From: CAYYIS01 sp964470965
Lineage (GTDB): Bacteria > JAAXHH01 > JABIQT01
Length of the DNA stretch: 64,000 nt
Assembly (NCBI GenBank): GCA_964470965.1
Contig: CAYYIS010000020.1
Span: 1 to 64,000 of the forward strand
Reading direction: 5' to 3'
Shown here piece after piece: positions 1-8,438 of this stretch. A model generated the notes under the pieces. It was not told the origin of the DNA and made no database searches. It saw only the letters and a program-made list of their open reading frames with translations. Position numbers and translations under genes: made by a program. The first letter of the stretch is position 1. Each line of letters begins with the position of its first letter.

Positions 1-1
1 T

Positions 2-646
2 GCGGATTGCCTGAAGCGATTCCCGGGGAAATTCGCGGCCATAGGCTTGGTGGACCGCCATGCACCGGACGCCCCGAAACAGCTGCGCCGCCTAGTAGAA
101 GAAGACGGATTCGGCGGCCTGCGCATCCATATGTCCCTTCCGGATGATCCAAGCGAGTGGGCGGCGGCCGACCAGGATCCCATCTGGCGCCAGGCGGAGG
201 CACTCGCCACCTGTTTTCTCGTACACGGCCCCGCGTCGCTGTTGCCGGCACTGGCGCCCATTATCGCCCGATTTCCGAATGTCAACGTAGTCCTCGACCA
301 CATCGGCGGTGCACCTACGGACGAGGCGCCGCACTATCCGAAGTTACACCATGTGCTCGACCTGGCCCGATATCCCAATGTTCATGTGAAATTCACTCCG
401 CAGGGGCACAAATCATCCTTGCCGTATCCCCACGAAGACACCTTGTCGACCTTCAAACGGATTTTCGATGTCTACGGCCCAGAACGCCTGCTGTGGGGAA
501 CCAATTTCCCAGGAATATTAAAATCCACGGGCTACAGGCCCTCTCTGGAGTTGTTTCAAAAACACATGGATTTCCTGACTGACGACGATAAAGAATGGTT
601 ATTCAGTAAAACCGCGCGCAAGGTATGGAAGTCTATTAGCGAATAG
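2..646 (+). CDS. Amidohydrolase-2 family TIM-barrel hydrolase, 5' end outside window
   Basis: The reading frame is open from base 2, so the N-terminus lies before the window; 214 C-terminal residues are visible. The protein resembles the metal-dependent amidohydrolases of PF04909, which hydrolyse or decarboxylate small organic acids and lactones in the cytoplasm. Visible family marks are FAAIGLVDR at the left edge, VLDHIGG (a barrel-strand His, likely metal or substrate contact) and LLWGTNFPG near the C-terminus. At the last position many relatives have GSDxP with a catalytic Asp; here it is Asn, as in some subfamilies. The next gene is convergent 86 bp away. The exact substrate cannot be told. 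Confidence 0.8.
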   Translation, partial: ADCLKRFPGKFAAIGLVDRHAPDAPKQLRRLVEEDGFGGLRIHMSLPDDPSEWAAADQDPIWRQAEALATCFLVHGPASLLPALAPIIARFPNVNVVLDHIGGAPTDEAPHYPKLHHVLDLARYPNVHVKFTPQGHKSSLPYPHEDTLSTFKRIFDVYGPERLLWGTNFPGILKSTGYRPSLELFQKHMDFLTDDDKEWLFSKTARKVWKSISE

Positions 647-732
647 TTATCTTTTCATCCAGGTCCCTGGTGGGAAACACGGCGATTTACACCCCGACAC
701 GGAAATGAGCTAGTACCTTGTGATTGATGCCA

Positions 733-1731
733 TCACCCATCCCGCGTTGCTGCCAGATGCGCCACGCAGTCACCCCGTTCCACCCTACCGGGATGGCGCT
801 TGCATACCACGTCGCCGGCGCCTTCGAACAGCACGGGTATGGATTCTCGTGCCGGGTTGTCCGGGAACAGTACGCGGCCGCACAGGTCACCCGACTGCAC
901 TCGGTCGCCCAGATCCGTAGCCGGTTCGAACAGGCCCGGCTCGGGCGCATACACATACGCTGTTGAACCGAAGATGTGCAGCACCTCCGGCTGAGGCAGC
1001 TCAGCCGGCAACGTGCCCTGAGCCCCGAAGAATGCCAGCAGGCGCGTGAGCGCCTGTTGCACCAGTGCCACGCCGGACCGGGAGACACTGCCGGTCCCTC
1101 CGTACTCCCCTCCCAGGGAGATGATCCCCTGGCGTATGGCCGCATCCGGAAGCGTCCCATGCGGCTGCGCCCGTTCAAACACCATCACGTGCCGCACTCC
1201 AAGCGACTGAACCACGTCCAGGCTGCGCTGCTTGTGCTCGGGGGAGGCATTTACGGAAAAATGTGTACTGGCATGGGGGCGGTATTCCAGAGAGCTACCG
1301 CCGGCGTGGAAATCCGCCACTACGTCTACCATTGGCAGCAGGTGGTGCTCCACGTAGTCCGCGATCTTCGAGGTCGGGCTACCCGTAGGGTCGCCGGGAA
1401 AAACACGGTTGAGATTACCCTCGTCCAGTGGACTCACCCGGGTACCCTCCTGTGCGGCAGGCAGGTTCAGCGCGGGCAGTATGATAATGCGCCCCGAGAT
1501 CTCTTCCGGCTTAAGATCCTGAATCATACGAGTAAGTGCGATCTGTCCTTCATATTCATCTCCGTGGGTTCCGCCGCAGAGCAGAATTTGCGGTCCCGGA
1601 CCGTTCTGAATGACCGCGATGGGAATGGGCAGAACGCCGTAAGCGCTGCGGGTGACCGAATGGGGCAGGCGCAACCAGCCGATCTGCTTGCCTTCTTTTC
1701 CGTAGTCCACTGTAGATACGATCTGTGTCAT
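733..1731 (-). CDS. Succinylglutamate desuccinylase/aspartoacylase-family zinc deacylase
   Basis: A 332-residue member of the AstE/aspartoacylase branch of M14 zinc carboxypeptidase-like enzymes, which remove acyl groups from N-acyl amino acids or similar amides. The zinc site is visible as GGTHGDEYEG (His and Glu ligands, about residue 55) and DFHAGG (third ligand His, about residue 140). ASTHFSVNA follows, and the C-terminal part ends in the beta-rich domain usual for this family (GDRVQSGDLCGRV). The length is normal. It is the last gene of a minus-strand run after the isomerase and MFS genes (gaps of 9 and 35 bp), so it probably processes the substrate imported by the MFS carrier. It is similar to DoeB-type deacetylases, but the substrate is unknown. 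Confidence 0.85.
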   Translation of the reverse strand: MTQIVSTVDYGKEGKQIGWLRLPHSVTRSAYGVLPIPIAVIQNGPGPQILLCGGTHGDEYEGQIALTRMIQDLKPEEISGRIIILPALNLPAAQEGTRVSPLDEGNLNRVFPGDPTGSPTSKIADYVEHHLLPMVDVVADFHAGGSSLEYRPHASTHFSVNASPEHKQRSLDVVQSLGVRHVMVFERAQPHGTLPDAAIRQGIISLGGEYGGTGSVSRSGVALVQQALTRLLAFFGAQGTLPAELPQPEVLHIFGSTAYVYAPEPGLFEPATDLGDRVQSGDLCGRVLFPDNPARESIPVLFEGAGDVVCKRHPGRVERGDCVAHLAATRDG

Positions 1732-1766
1732 TGGAAGTCTCCAGAATCAGGACAATCGCCCGATCG

Positions 1767-2981
1767 TTAAGCGGCTTCCTTCAACCGCGCGGTATAATCC
1801 TGTTCGCGAATAGGCCAGTGCAACAGGGCAGCCGCCCCGCCCAGAATCATGCCCACGATCCATATACCGTTATAATTTCCGAAAGTTTCGTAGAACCATC
1901 CACCCATCCAGACGCCGCAGAATCCACCGATCTGATGGGACAAAAAAACAATGCCGTAGAGAAACGTCATATACCTGGTGCCGAAAAATACAGCGACCAG
2001 TCCGGAGGTTGGCGGCACCGTGGCGAGCCAGAGGAAACCCATAAGGGCGCTGAAGACCAGTACGCCGATCAACGTTATCGGCATCAGCAGAAATACCCCG
2101 ATAACGACAACCCGGCCGCAATAGATAAATACCAGTATCCGCTGCTTAGGACGCCGGCTGCTTTCCACACCTGAAAAGTAGGCGCCAAAAATGTTACAAA
2201 ATCCTATCATACCGATACTCCAGCCGCCTACCCGGGGACTTAAGCCGAGATCCACCAGAAAGCTGGGCATATGGACCGTTATGAACGCTACGTGAAACCC
2301 ACAGACGAAGAATCCGATCACGAGTAAAACAAACGAGCGTACCCACAATGCGCGAAAAAGGATTTCTACCAGAGACGCGTCCAGTTCGGGGCCGCTATTA
2401 TCGGCCGTGCCGCTGAAGGAAGAAAGGGGCAGCGCAAACAATGCCATGAAAAAAGCGGCAAACCCCAGATAATGAAGCGCATAGAACCAGCCTGACAGTT
2501 CGATAAGGCCCTGCATGGCGGGAACAACTAGAAACTGTCCGAAACTGCCGGCCGCCGTGACGATGCCCAGGACCTGGCCCCGGCGTTCTTTGGGGACGGC
2601 CCGGGCCATGGCCGGCAGCACGATACCGAATGAAGTGCCAGCAATGCCTGCTCCCACCAGAACCCCTGCTGTCGCAATGATTTCCAGTTCAGTTGTCGCA
2701 TGGGCCATACACCACATCGCCACAGCGTAACAGACGACGCCGGTCAAAAGAACCTTCAGATTGCCGTACCTGTCGGCCAACCCGCCCGCAAACACGGCGA
2801 TAACACCCCAGGCGAGATTCTGGATGGCAAGCGCCAGCGACAGAACATCCCGTCCCCAGCCTCTGGCCTCGGACATCGGCTGTAAAAAAAGACCGAAGCC
2901 GGCCCGGAACCCGATGGACAGGAGAATTAGCAGGCAAGCGCTAAGCACAACCGTTTTCAATGATAGGGGTCCGGCATTCAC
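1767..2981 (-). CDS. MFS transporter, monocarboxylate/oxalate-formate type
   Basis: A 404-residue inner-membrane protein with about 12 hydrophobic segments and the major facilitator layout. The first helix contains FRAGFGLFLQPM, typical of the monocarboxylate/OFA branch. The loop between helices 2 and 3 carries GGLADRYGNLKV, the classic MFS signature (G-x-L-x-D-R-x-G). A hydrophilic linker around residues 190-205 separates the two six-helix halves. It sits between the isomerase (9 bp upstream) and the deacylase (35 bp downstream) on the same strand, implying co-transcription. Proton-coupled uptake or export of an organic acid is the family expectation; the cargo is not predictable from sequence. 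Confidence 0.88.
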   Translation of the reverse strand: MNAGPLSLKTVVLSACLLILLSIGFRAGFGLFLQPMSEARGWGRDVLSLALAIQNLAWGVIAVFAGGLADRYGNLKVLLTGVVCYAVAMWCMAHATTELEIIATAGVLVGAGIAGTSFGIVLPAMARAVPKERRGQVLGIVTAAGSFGQFLVVPAMQGLIELSGWFYALHYLGFAAFFMALFALPLSSFSGTADNSGPELDASLVEILFRALWVRSFVLLVIGFFVCGFHVAFITVHMPSFLVDLGLSPRVGGWSIGMIGFCNIFGAYFSGVESSRRPKQRILVFIYCGRVVVIGVFLLMPITLIGVLVFSALMGFLWLATVPPTSGLVAVFFGTRYMTFLYGIVFLSHQIGGFCGVWMGGWFYETFGNYNGIWIVGMILGGAAALLHWPIREQDYTARLKEAA

Positions 2982-2990
2982 AGTCGGCTT

Positions 2991-3974
2991 CTATTCTGCG
3001 GCGTGGCGCCACGAGATGCCCGGTGGAACATCGAGCAACATGGTTCTGATAAACGCCGCGGATTTCTCCAGGCCGGACTGGATCTCCATGTATTCGCTCT
3101 CATGTTCCAAGGTAAGAATCCCTTCGTAACCGACAAACCGCAGCGCCGTGATGACCTCGCGCCAGGTGCGTTCGTCATGGCCCCAGCCGGGCAGAGTGAA
3201 TGACCAGGCTCTTTTGTCGGGATGCAACGGGTGAGTCGTGTCCATTAAACCGCGCAGCCGGGCGTTTGGCTCATGTATCAGTGTGTCTTTGAGGTGGACG
3301 GCCTGGATGAGGTCGCCCAGGTAGTGAATCGCTTCCAGCGGATCGATCTTCTGGGCCCACATATGCGAGATATCGAAGTTGCAGGCGACAACCGGCCCGA
3401 TTTCGTCACGTAACTGACGTAACTTGATCGGATTATGAATCATGTCGTTGACCTGCATCTCAAAGCACAGTGACACCCCGTGATCGGCTGCAATTTTTCC
3501 GTGCTCTCTCCAATAGGGAAGCAGTCGCTCATTCCATTGCCATTCCAAGGCGTCTTTGAGCAGGTCGGATCCCGGTAGATCCGTGTTGACAATCCAGTTC
3601 GGCAGCGTATCGCCTTCTCGTCCTTCAGGTAATCCAGCCACCAGGCACAGACGGGTTGCCTCGATTTTTTCCATGAACGCGCACACCTTGCGGAACTCGC
3701 GGGAATAGGACTCCGCGATCTGTCTGTCGGGATGCAGCGGTGATCCATGGGCCGCGAACGAATAGATCTCGAATCCCAAAACCGCGTAGTTATCTAGCCA
3801 ACGGTTGCGCGCCTCGCTGTCGCTCAGAAGCCGGTCTATATCACAGAACCGTTCCGCTGCGGGTCCAATGGCAGCCAGTTCCAGGGCGGTCACGCCAATT
3901 TCTCGGCAGAACTGAAGCGCTTCGTCCCGTTCGAACTTCATCACGAAAAATGTGTTCATTCCCAGCTTCATCAA
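2991..3974 (-). CDS. Sugar phosphate isomerase/epimerase-like TIM-barrel protein
   Basis: A 327-residue protein of the xylose-isomerase-like TIM-barrel family (PF01261). It starts with KLGMNTFFV and has the metal-site strands of the family: CFEMQVNDM (Glu), CNFDISHMWAQ (Asp and His), VHLKDT (His) and LEHESEYM (Glu) near the C-terminus. Such enzymes isomerise or epimerise keto sugars, inosose or hydroxypyruvate using a divalent metal in the cytoplasm. It is the first gene of a three-gene minus-strand unit with the MFS carrier and the zinc deacylase. Family membership is firm; the specific reaction is not known. Confidence 0.85.
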   Translation of the reverse strand: MMKLGMNTFFVMKFERDEALQFCREIGVTALELAAIGPAAERFCDIDRLLSDSEARNRWLDNYAVLGFEIYSFAAHGSPLHPDRQIAESYSREFRKVCAFMEKIEATRLCLVAGLPEGREGDTLPNWIVNTDLPGSDLLKDALEWQWNERLLPYWREHGKIAADHGVSLCFEMQVNDMIHNPIKLRQLRDEIGPVVACNFDISHMWAQKIDPLEAIHYLGDLIQAVHLKDTLIHEPNARLRGLMDTTHPLHPDKRAWSFTLPGWGHDERTWREVITALRFVGYEGILTLEHESEYMEIQSGLEKSAAFIRTMLLDVPPGISWRHAAE

Positions 3975-4021
3975 ACGCCCCTTACGGTTGGGTAATCGTC
4001 GTAAACATTATAGTCTCTTTA

Positions 4022-4654
4022 TTACCACTTTCGTATCTGCAGCTCCTCAACCGCAGTCGGATATGCAATATGTCGAAAGTAGCCTCGAAGTTTTTCAGGG
4101 ATCCTGGAATGCTCCCGAACATGCATCTTCAATCCGACCGGACTCAACCCGTTCATGCCATGAGTCCAGATACCAGCGGTCATCTCCCATATAGTGTATG
4201 AGAAATAAGCTTTTTCAGGATTTTTAAATGTGCCGTCCATGAGCAGGGCAGAGGTAATTTCAAGGGAGTCGAAATTGAACCCGAATTCCATGATTATTTC
4301 ATCTTCATCTCCAAACGACAGGTCCTTCATACCGCTGTCGTATTCGACAAAATCATGCTCTACTTCGGCTAATCGCTTTTTGAACTGCTCCTTTTCTCTA
4401 TCGGACAGCATACCGTAAAACGTCCGGGAAGCATCTCTTATGAGTGCAACCTGAACGGCCTGGCTGACATCCGTCGGTATGTGAATCGCACCTTTTATCG
4501 CATGAGATCTGACACTGTCCAGTATGGCCCCGACAAACCTGTCTCGATAGAAGTCATCTTCCAGCGCTTGTATCAGTCCTGTTCTGGCGGACGCTCCGAT
4601 CTGGGAGGATGACAACAGCAGGTATGAGATGATGATGGATGTGAAGGTATTCAT
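4022..4654 (-). CDS. Unknown exported protein, translationally coupled to the methyltransferase
   Basis: A 210-residue protein that I do not recognise. The ATG at 4654 is chosen over an in-frame start 21 bases upstream because it overlaps the upstream stop as ATGA and opens with a signal-peptide-like stretch (MNTFTSIIISYLLLSSS, then small residues up to about residue 23). The mature part is mostly alpha-helical in composition, acidic in the middle (SFGDEDEIIMEFGF) and ends with an aromatic-rich region (IWEMTAGIWTHGM). No catalytic motif is apparent. The overlap with the methyltransferase suggests linked production, but an exported protein coupled to a cytoplasmic enzyme is odd. The N-terminal hydrophobic segment could instead be a membrane anchor. 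Confidence 0.6.
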   Translation of the reverse strand: MNTFTSIIISYLLLSSSQIGASARTGLIQALEDDFYRDRFVGAILDSVRSHAIKGAIHIPTDVSQAVQVALIRDASRTFYGMLSDREKEQFKKRLAEVEHDFVEYDSGMKDLSFGDEDEIIMEFGFNFDSLEITSALLMDGTFKNPEKAYFSYTIWEMTAGIWTHGMNGLSPVGLKMHVREHSRIPEKLRGYFRHIAYPTAVEELQIRKW

Positions 4655-5112
4655 GATGATTCCCAGGCAATACAATGCGAGGCAAAGTGCTTCAACGCCC
4701 CGCTCTTGATAATTATCGCTTCCGGCTGCAATACCGTCGCATACATGCTCAACAGCGAAATCACATCGAGCAAAGAGCGGTATCCTGAAAGACCGGACAT
4801 GTCGATGTATACCTTGGTGAACGGGTACCCGAGGTCCAGCGCGGCCCGCACGTCGAACCCGTCCAGAACATCAAACGTCAATCCAGGATTGCGCTTACGG
4901 GCACGTTCGATAACGTCCGGACTGATATCTGTGCCGACGACTCCCTTGTTACAGTGCTCCGCGATAATCTTTGTGGTGGTACCCCATTCGCATCCGATCT
5001 CCAGCACCACATCCCGTTCGTTGACCCACTTCGGTATGCTCTCCCTATATTCCTTCACACCCCGGGTGGCAATGAATTTGGTTTTTACTTTGAATTGTTT
5101 GTCGTTGGCCAT
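4651..5112 (-). CDS. Class I SAM-dependent methyltransferase, small
   Basis: A Rossmann-fold methyltransferase of about 153 residues. Motif I is VVLEIGCEWGTTT (SAM-binding glycine loop, about residue 34), followed by VVGTDISPDVIERAR (acidic end of strand 2, ribose contact) and VYIDMSGLSGY at strand 4. The ATG at 5112 gives MANDKQFKVKTKF. An in-frame TTG at 5163 preceded by GAGGA is an alternative that adds 17 residues, and neither site has an ideal ribosome-binding spacing. The protein is shorter than most class I enzymes and has no obvious substrate-binding cap. It overlaps the next gene by ATGA. The substrate is unknown. Confidence 0.75.
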   Translation of the reverse strand: MANDKQFKVKTKFIATRGVKEYRESIPKWVNERDVVLEIGCEWGTTTKIIAEHCNKGVVGTDISPDVIERARKRNPGLTFDVLDGFDVRAALDLGYPFTKVYIDMSGLSGYRSLLDVISLLSMYATVLQPEAIIIKSGALKHFASHCIAWESS

Positions 5113-5202
5113 TTCAGTGTCGTATTGAAGATGGGGTTTGGTTTCCACATAAATTACACACAAGTCCTCAAAATCGTAAGCTTTTTTATCCGCTCCAGCA
5201 TT

Positions 5203-6702
5203 TCATTCCTCTGGATTTAACCTCAGTCCTCGCGGAACAACAAAACGCTCTACGAGTTCGAACATGCCCTGCACCACCAGCGCCATACCGGCGGCAGGTA
5301 TGGCGCCCTGGAGAATCAGATTGAGATCGTCGAGGCGAATGCCGGTCAGGATTGGCTGGCCGTATCCTCCGGCGCCGATAATGGCACCGAGGGTGGCGGT
5401 TCCCACGTTGATCACCGCCGCAGTCTTAATACCCGCCAGGATGGTACGCGAGGCAGTCGGCAGCTCCACCAGCCTGAGCCGGGCGCCGGGCGGCAGTCCC
5501 AACGCTTCGGCGGATTCCCGGAGGGGCCGGGGAATGTCGATCAAACCTGAATACGTATTCCGCACTATGGGGAGCAGGCTATACAGGAACATGGCCATGA
5601 TCGCAGGTGGTCCGCCGATGCCCAGTAAAGGAATCATAAACACCAGCAGCGCCAGCGATGGTATCGTCTGCACGGTCCCTACCACCGCCAGCACCACTTG
5701 GCCCAGCCCCGGCCGCTTTGCAGAAACGATACCCAGAGGCAGGGCGAACAGGATCGCGCCGGCAAGCGAAAGACAAACCAGCCAGAGATGATCGACCGTG
5801 TTGCGCATGAACGACTGGAAGACAGTGTCTTCCTGCACATCCATCTCGATATCCAGCTTCGCTGCGATGAAATCAGCCGCGATTCGCGGTTCGGAGATCC
5901 GATCGATCTTGGCCCGGGCATTCATGGCGATCATGTCCGATTCGGAAATACGACTCTCCAGCTTCAGGATAGCCGTCACCACCTCCGCCGCTTGTTGCTC
6001 GAGGTCCGCGCGGTAAAGAATCACCGCGTTGTACACTGGAAAATGCCTCATGTCGTCTTCTAAAACTGCCAGGTTGTAATAGGCAATCTCCGCGTCTGTA
6101 GAATACAAGTCCGTGGCGTCAAGTGTCCTGCTCGCCAGTCCCTGGTATGCCAGTGAATGGTCGAGCCCGAACACATCCAAGTGCCGCAACTGATACCGCA
6201 CCTGAAGACTTGGCCAACCGTCCCCCCGGTCCATAAATTCGGTACTGAAACCTAGTGTGAGCTCCGGATGGTCGTTAAGATCGGAAATGGTCCGGAGGTT
6301 TAGAGAATCCGCCAGATCACGCCGCAATCCAATCACATAGGTGTTGTTGAAGCCCAGCGGACGGCTCATACGGATTCCCTCCTCTTCGAGCGCAGCACGG
6401 ATTTCAGATTCGGTGGTCGCGTGCCGTCCTGCCAGGATCTCCTGGCTGATGGTGCCGGTATAATCAGGATAGATCTCTATATCGCCCCGCACCAGTGCCT
6501 GCCACAATACCTGGGTACCGCCCAATCCCCGCCTGTGGGATACCTCCGCGCCGGCATCCTTCGCAAGCTGCGAAAGCATTTCGCTGAGGATGACCGATTC
6601 AGTGAAGGTTTTGGATCCGACGGTTATCTGCTGTGCCACAGAAAATGTCGGCATAAACAGGAAGGTAACAAGGGCCAGTCGGACAGGGAATCCCATGATC
6701 AT
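5203..6702 (-). CDS. Quaternary-amine type ABC importer: binding protein fused to permease
   Basis: A 499-residue fusion. After a signal peptide (residues 1-23) comes an OpuAC/ProX-like substrate-binding domain starting QITVGSKTFTES and including GLGGTQVLWQAL and DIEIYPDYTGT, which are typical of the glycine betaine/choline/carnitine family. From about residue 295 the chain becomes a BPD-type permease with several membrane helices (LWLVCLSLAGAILFALPLG; TIPSLALLVFMIPLLGIG) and the EAA-like loop ESAEALGLPPGARL that docks the ATPase. The binding domain precedes the permease, so it would be displayed in the periplasm by its own pore. The stop overlaps the ATPase gene's ATGA. It could import osmoprotectants or a related zwitterion such as ergothioneine. 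Confidence 0.88.
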   Translation of the reverse strand: MIMGFPVRLALVTFLFMPTFSVAQQITVGSKTFTESVILSEMLSQLAKDAGAEVSHRRGLGGTQVLWQALVRGDIEIYPDYTGTISQEILAGRHATTESEIRAALEEEGIRMSRPLGFNNTYVIGLRRDLADSLNLRTISDLNDHPELTLGFSTEFMDRGDGWPSLQVRYQLRHLDVFGLDHSLAYQGLASRTLDATDLYSTDAEIAYYNLAVLEDDMRHFPVYNAVILYRADLEQQAAEVVTAILKLESRISESDMIAMNARAKIDRISEPRIAADFIAAKLDIEMDVQEDTVFQSFMRNTVDHLWLVCLSLAGAILFALPLGIVSAKRPGLGQVVLAVVGTVQTIPSLALLVFMIPLLGIGGPPAIMAMFLYSLLPIVRNTYSGLIDIPRPLRESAEALGLPPGARLRLVELPTASRTILAGIKTAAVINVGTATLGAIIGAGGYGQPILTGIRLDDLNLILQGAIPAAGMALVVQGMFELVERFVVPRGLRLNPEE

Positions 6703-7463
6703 GCATTCCTCAGCACATCCAGCTTGCCACGCTGCACGTTAATGAATTGGGTTACAAACGGAGAGACCGGTTCGTTAAATAAGTTATGCAGGGTGCCCTG
6801 CTGTAAAATAACGCCATCCTTGAGCAAGACGATTTCATCACCGAAAAAACCGGCTTCAACCAGATCGTGGGTTACCATTACAACCGTTTTACCAAGCGTC
6901 CTGAAAACATCCCGTAGATCGTTCTGCAGATCCGCGCGTATCATCGGATCCAACGCGCCCAGAGGCTCATCCAGGAGAAGGACGTCCGGATCCAGCATCA
7001 ACGCCCTTATCAGGCTCACCCGCTGCCGTTGGCCGCCGGATAGGTGTACCGGGAATTGTTCCAGCCGGTCCTCCGGAAGCTGAGTTAACACCCTCAATTC
7101 CTCGATCCGCGCCGCGATCCGATGTTCATCCCATCCCAGATACCGTGCCATCAACGCCACATTGTCGTAGGCGTTCAGGTGCCGAAACAACCCGCCTTCC
7201 TGGATCACATATCCCATCCTCCGCCTTAACATCATTACCGTCTCCGCGGTAACGCCCGTATCTTCGAACATCACCGATCCGCTATCCGGCCGAATCAGCC
7301 CGATCATAATCCGCAGCAACGTAGATTTTCCGCACCCGCTCGGACCGATCAATACCGTAGTGCCACCCGGCTGAAGCGACAGCGACACGCCGTTTAGCGC
7401 CCGTATGGATCCGTAGGATTTGGTTATGTTTAACAAGGATAACATAGTTTCACATGATTTCAT
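6699..7463 (-). CDS. ABC transporter ATP-binding protein for the adjacent importer
   Basis: A 254-residue cytoplasmic ATPase of the OpuCA/ProV class. Walker A is GPSGCGKST, the Q-loop is in VIQEGGLF, the signature is LSGGQRQRV, Walker B is VLLLDEP, and the switch His is in VMVTHDLVEAG. The C-terminal CBS pair found in many betaine-transporter ATPases is absent, so osmosensing through CBS is not expected. Its last four bases form the start of the fused binding-protein/permease gene (ATGA overlap), which makes a two-gene importer. The first Met is at 7463; a second Met six residues later fits the usual family N-terminus (MLSLLNITKSYG) equally well. Confidence 0.88.
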   Translation of the reverse strand: MKSCETMLSLLNITKSYGSIRALNGVSLSLQPGGTTVLIGPSGCGKSTLLRIMIGLIRPDSGSVMFEDTGVTAETVMMLRRRMGYVIQEGGLFRHLNAYDNVALMARYLGWDEHRIAARIEELRVLTQLPEDRLEQFPVHLSGGQRQRVSLIRALMLDPDVLLLDEPLGALDPMIRADLQNDLRDVFRTLGKTVVMVTHDLVEAGFFGDEIVLLKDGVILQQGTLHNLFNEPVSPFVTQFINVQRGKLDVLRNA

Positions 7464-7916
7464 TGTTTAGTAATCGCCAATGAACCGTCCCCTCACTCCT
7501 GTTCCCCATAATGGCAGAGCCGTTCCAGATGCGAAGCGTTGTCGTTAAAAATGACAGGGACTATGGGAGTGGGGCACCGGAAAACAACGGAATGAAGAAG
7601 GGATCGGATCGGACCTTGATGGCGGAGCGGGGGACGCAGATGCCGCAGGACAGGGCCCGATTATGGCTCCCTGGACGAGAATAGTTAGTCCGTTGGATGC
7701 AATTCTGCCTCTGAACCAAGTCCTCTGCAGGCCGTCCCTGAAAAGATGACCCTGACGAGGGGTGGAGGGGTCCGACGGTGTCGTCGACCATGGGTGCAAG
7801 CTGTAGACCTTGTCTATTGTTACTCTACTTCAAACAAAAAACCTATCCGAATCCATTGTGATGTATAGTCCTGAATTGGAGTATATACCACATGGAAATT
7901 TCGGACAGGTATAATA
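7464..7916. other. Intergenic stretch without a recognisable gene
   Basis: About 450 bases between the ABC importer and tRNA-Phe. It is moderately GC-rich in 7540-7800 and AT-rich near 7805-7860. Short open frames exist on the minus strand (for example 7545-7799), but their composition (Pro/Ser-rich, no start signal) does not look like a protein. I found no strong hairpin with a T-run. An RNA gene cannot be excluded by eye. Confidence 0.4.
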
Positions 7917-7989
7917 TGCCGAGGGACAGAATCGAACTGTCGACACATGGATTTTCAGTCCACTGCTCTACCGACTGAGCTACCTCGGC
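7917..7989 (-). tRNA. tRNA-Phe (anticodon GAA)
   Basis: Read on the minus strand this is a complete 73-nt cloverleaf. The acceptor stem is GCCGAGG/CCTCGGC with discriminator A, the D arm is GCTC...GAGC, the anticodon stem is GTGGA/TCCAT around loop CTGAAAA (anticodon GAA, phenylalanine), the variable loop is GTGTC, and the T arm is GACAG-TTCGATT-CTGTC. The 3' CCA is not encoded, so it must be added after transcription. Confidence 0.97.
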
Positions 7990-8014
7990 TTTTATGACTG
8001 GTTACAGATCCAAA

Positions 8015-8042
8015 AAAATATCGTTTTTCTCTGTGGTGTCAA
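8015..8042 (-). promoter_or_regulatory. Promoter for tRNA-Phe
   Basis: On the minus strand TTGACA (8042-8037) is followed after 16 bases by TATTTT (8020-8015). The predicted start near 8008 would leave a leader of about 18 nt before the tRNA. Both boxes are close to the sigma-70 consensus. Confidence 0.65.
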
Positions 8043-8389
8043 CAGAAAAATGATATCCCGGTGGTAATCATCAACCGGAAAGTTTATGGAATAGGAAGAG
8101 AGAACATCAGAGTCTCAGGGACAGACCGTTGGCCTACGATGATCTGCCAGCACCTTCGGGTCTCCGCCGGCGCTGACATCAATGATCGGGCCTGTTGATT
8201 CGGCATGGCATTGTCTTCCGCGCTGTAGGACAGAGACCATGGGATGTTCTCCGCGAGAAACACGTTGCGTAAATTCACCCACCCGCTGGATTCCTTTACA
8301 GCGTTGTCTTTTCGCCGTTCCTCGACGGAGCAAGATTCCGAAAACCAGGTAGACACACTGGGTTTCCGCCACACAAGGCACATCAACAC

Positions 8390-8417
8390 CACAATCATCG
8401 TGATCATGATGATTGTG
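8390..8417. repeat. 28-bp near-perfect palindrome after dnaE
   Basis: CACAATCATC and GATGATTGTG are perfect 10-base inverted arms around an 8-base spacer, starting 22 bases beyond the dnaE stop. It would form a stable hairpin in the dnaE transcript, but no T-run follows on the minus strand, so it is a weak or factor-dependent terminator at best, or a protein-binding site. The rest of 8043-8438 holds no convincing gene. Confidence 0.5.
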
Positions 8418-8438
8418 CCCTGGGCGCATCCGTATCAC

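Noticed and set aside
2..646. The first amidohydrolase as the missing ACMS decarboxylase of the kynurenine pathway
   Set aside because: Same superfamily but 28 kb away, opposite strand, and the visible motifs (GTNFP) do not specifically match ACMSD.
8084..8438. Two overlapping 107-codon minus frames between tRNA-Phe and dnaE
   Set aside because: No start signals and no recognisable fold. A degraded gene is possible but cannot be supported.
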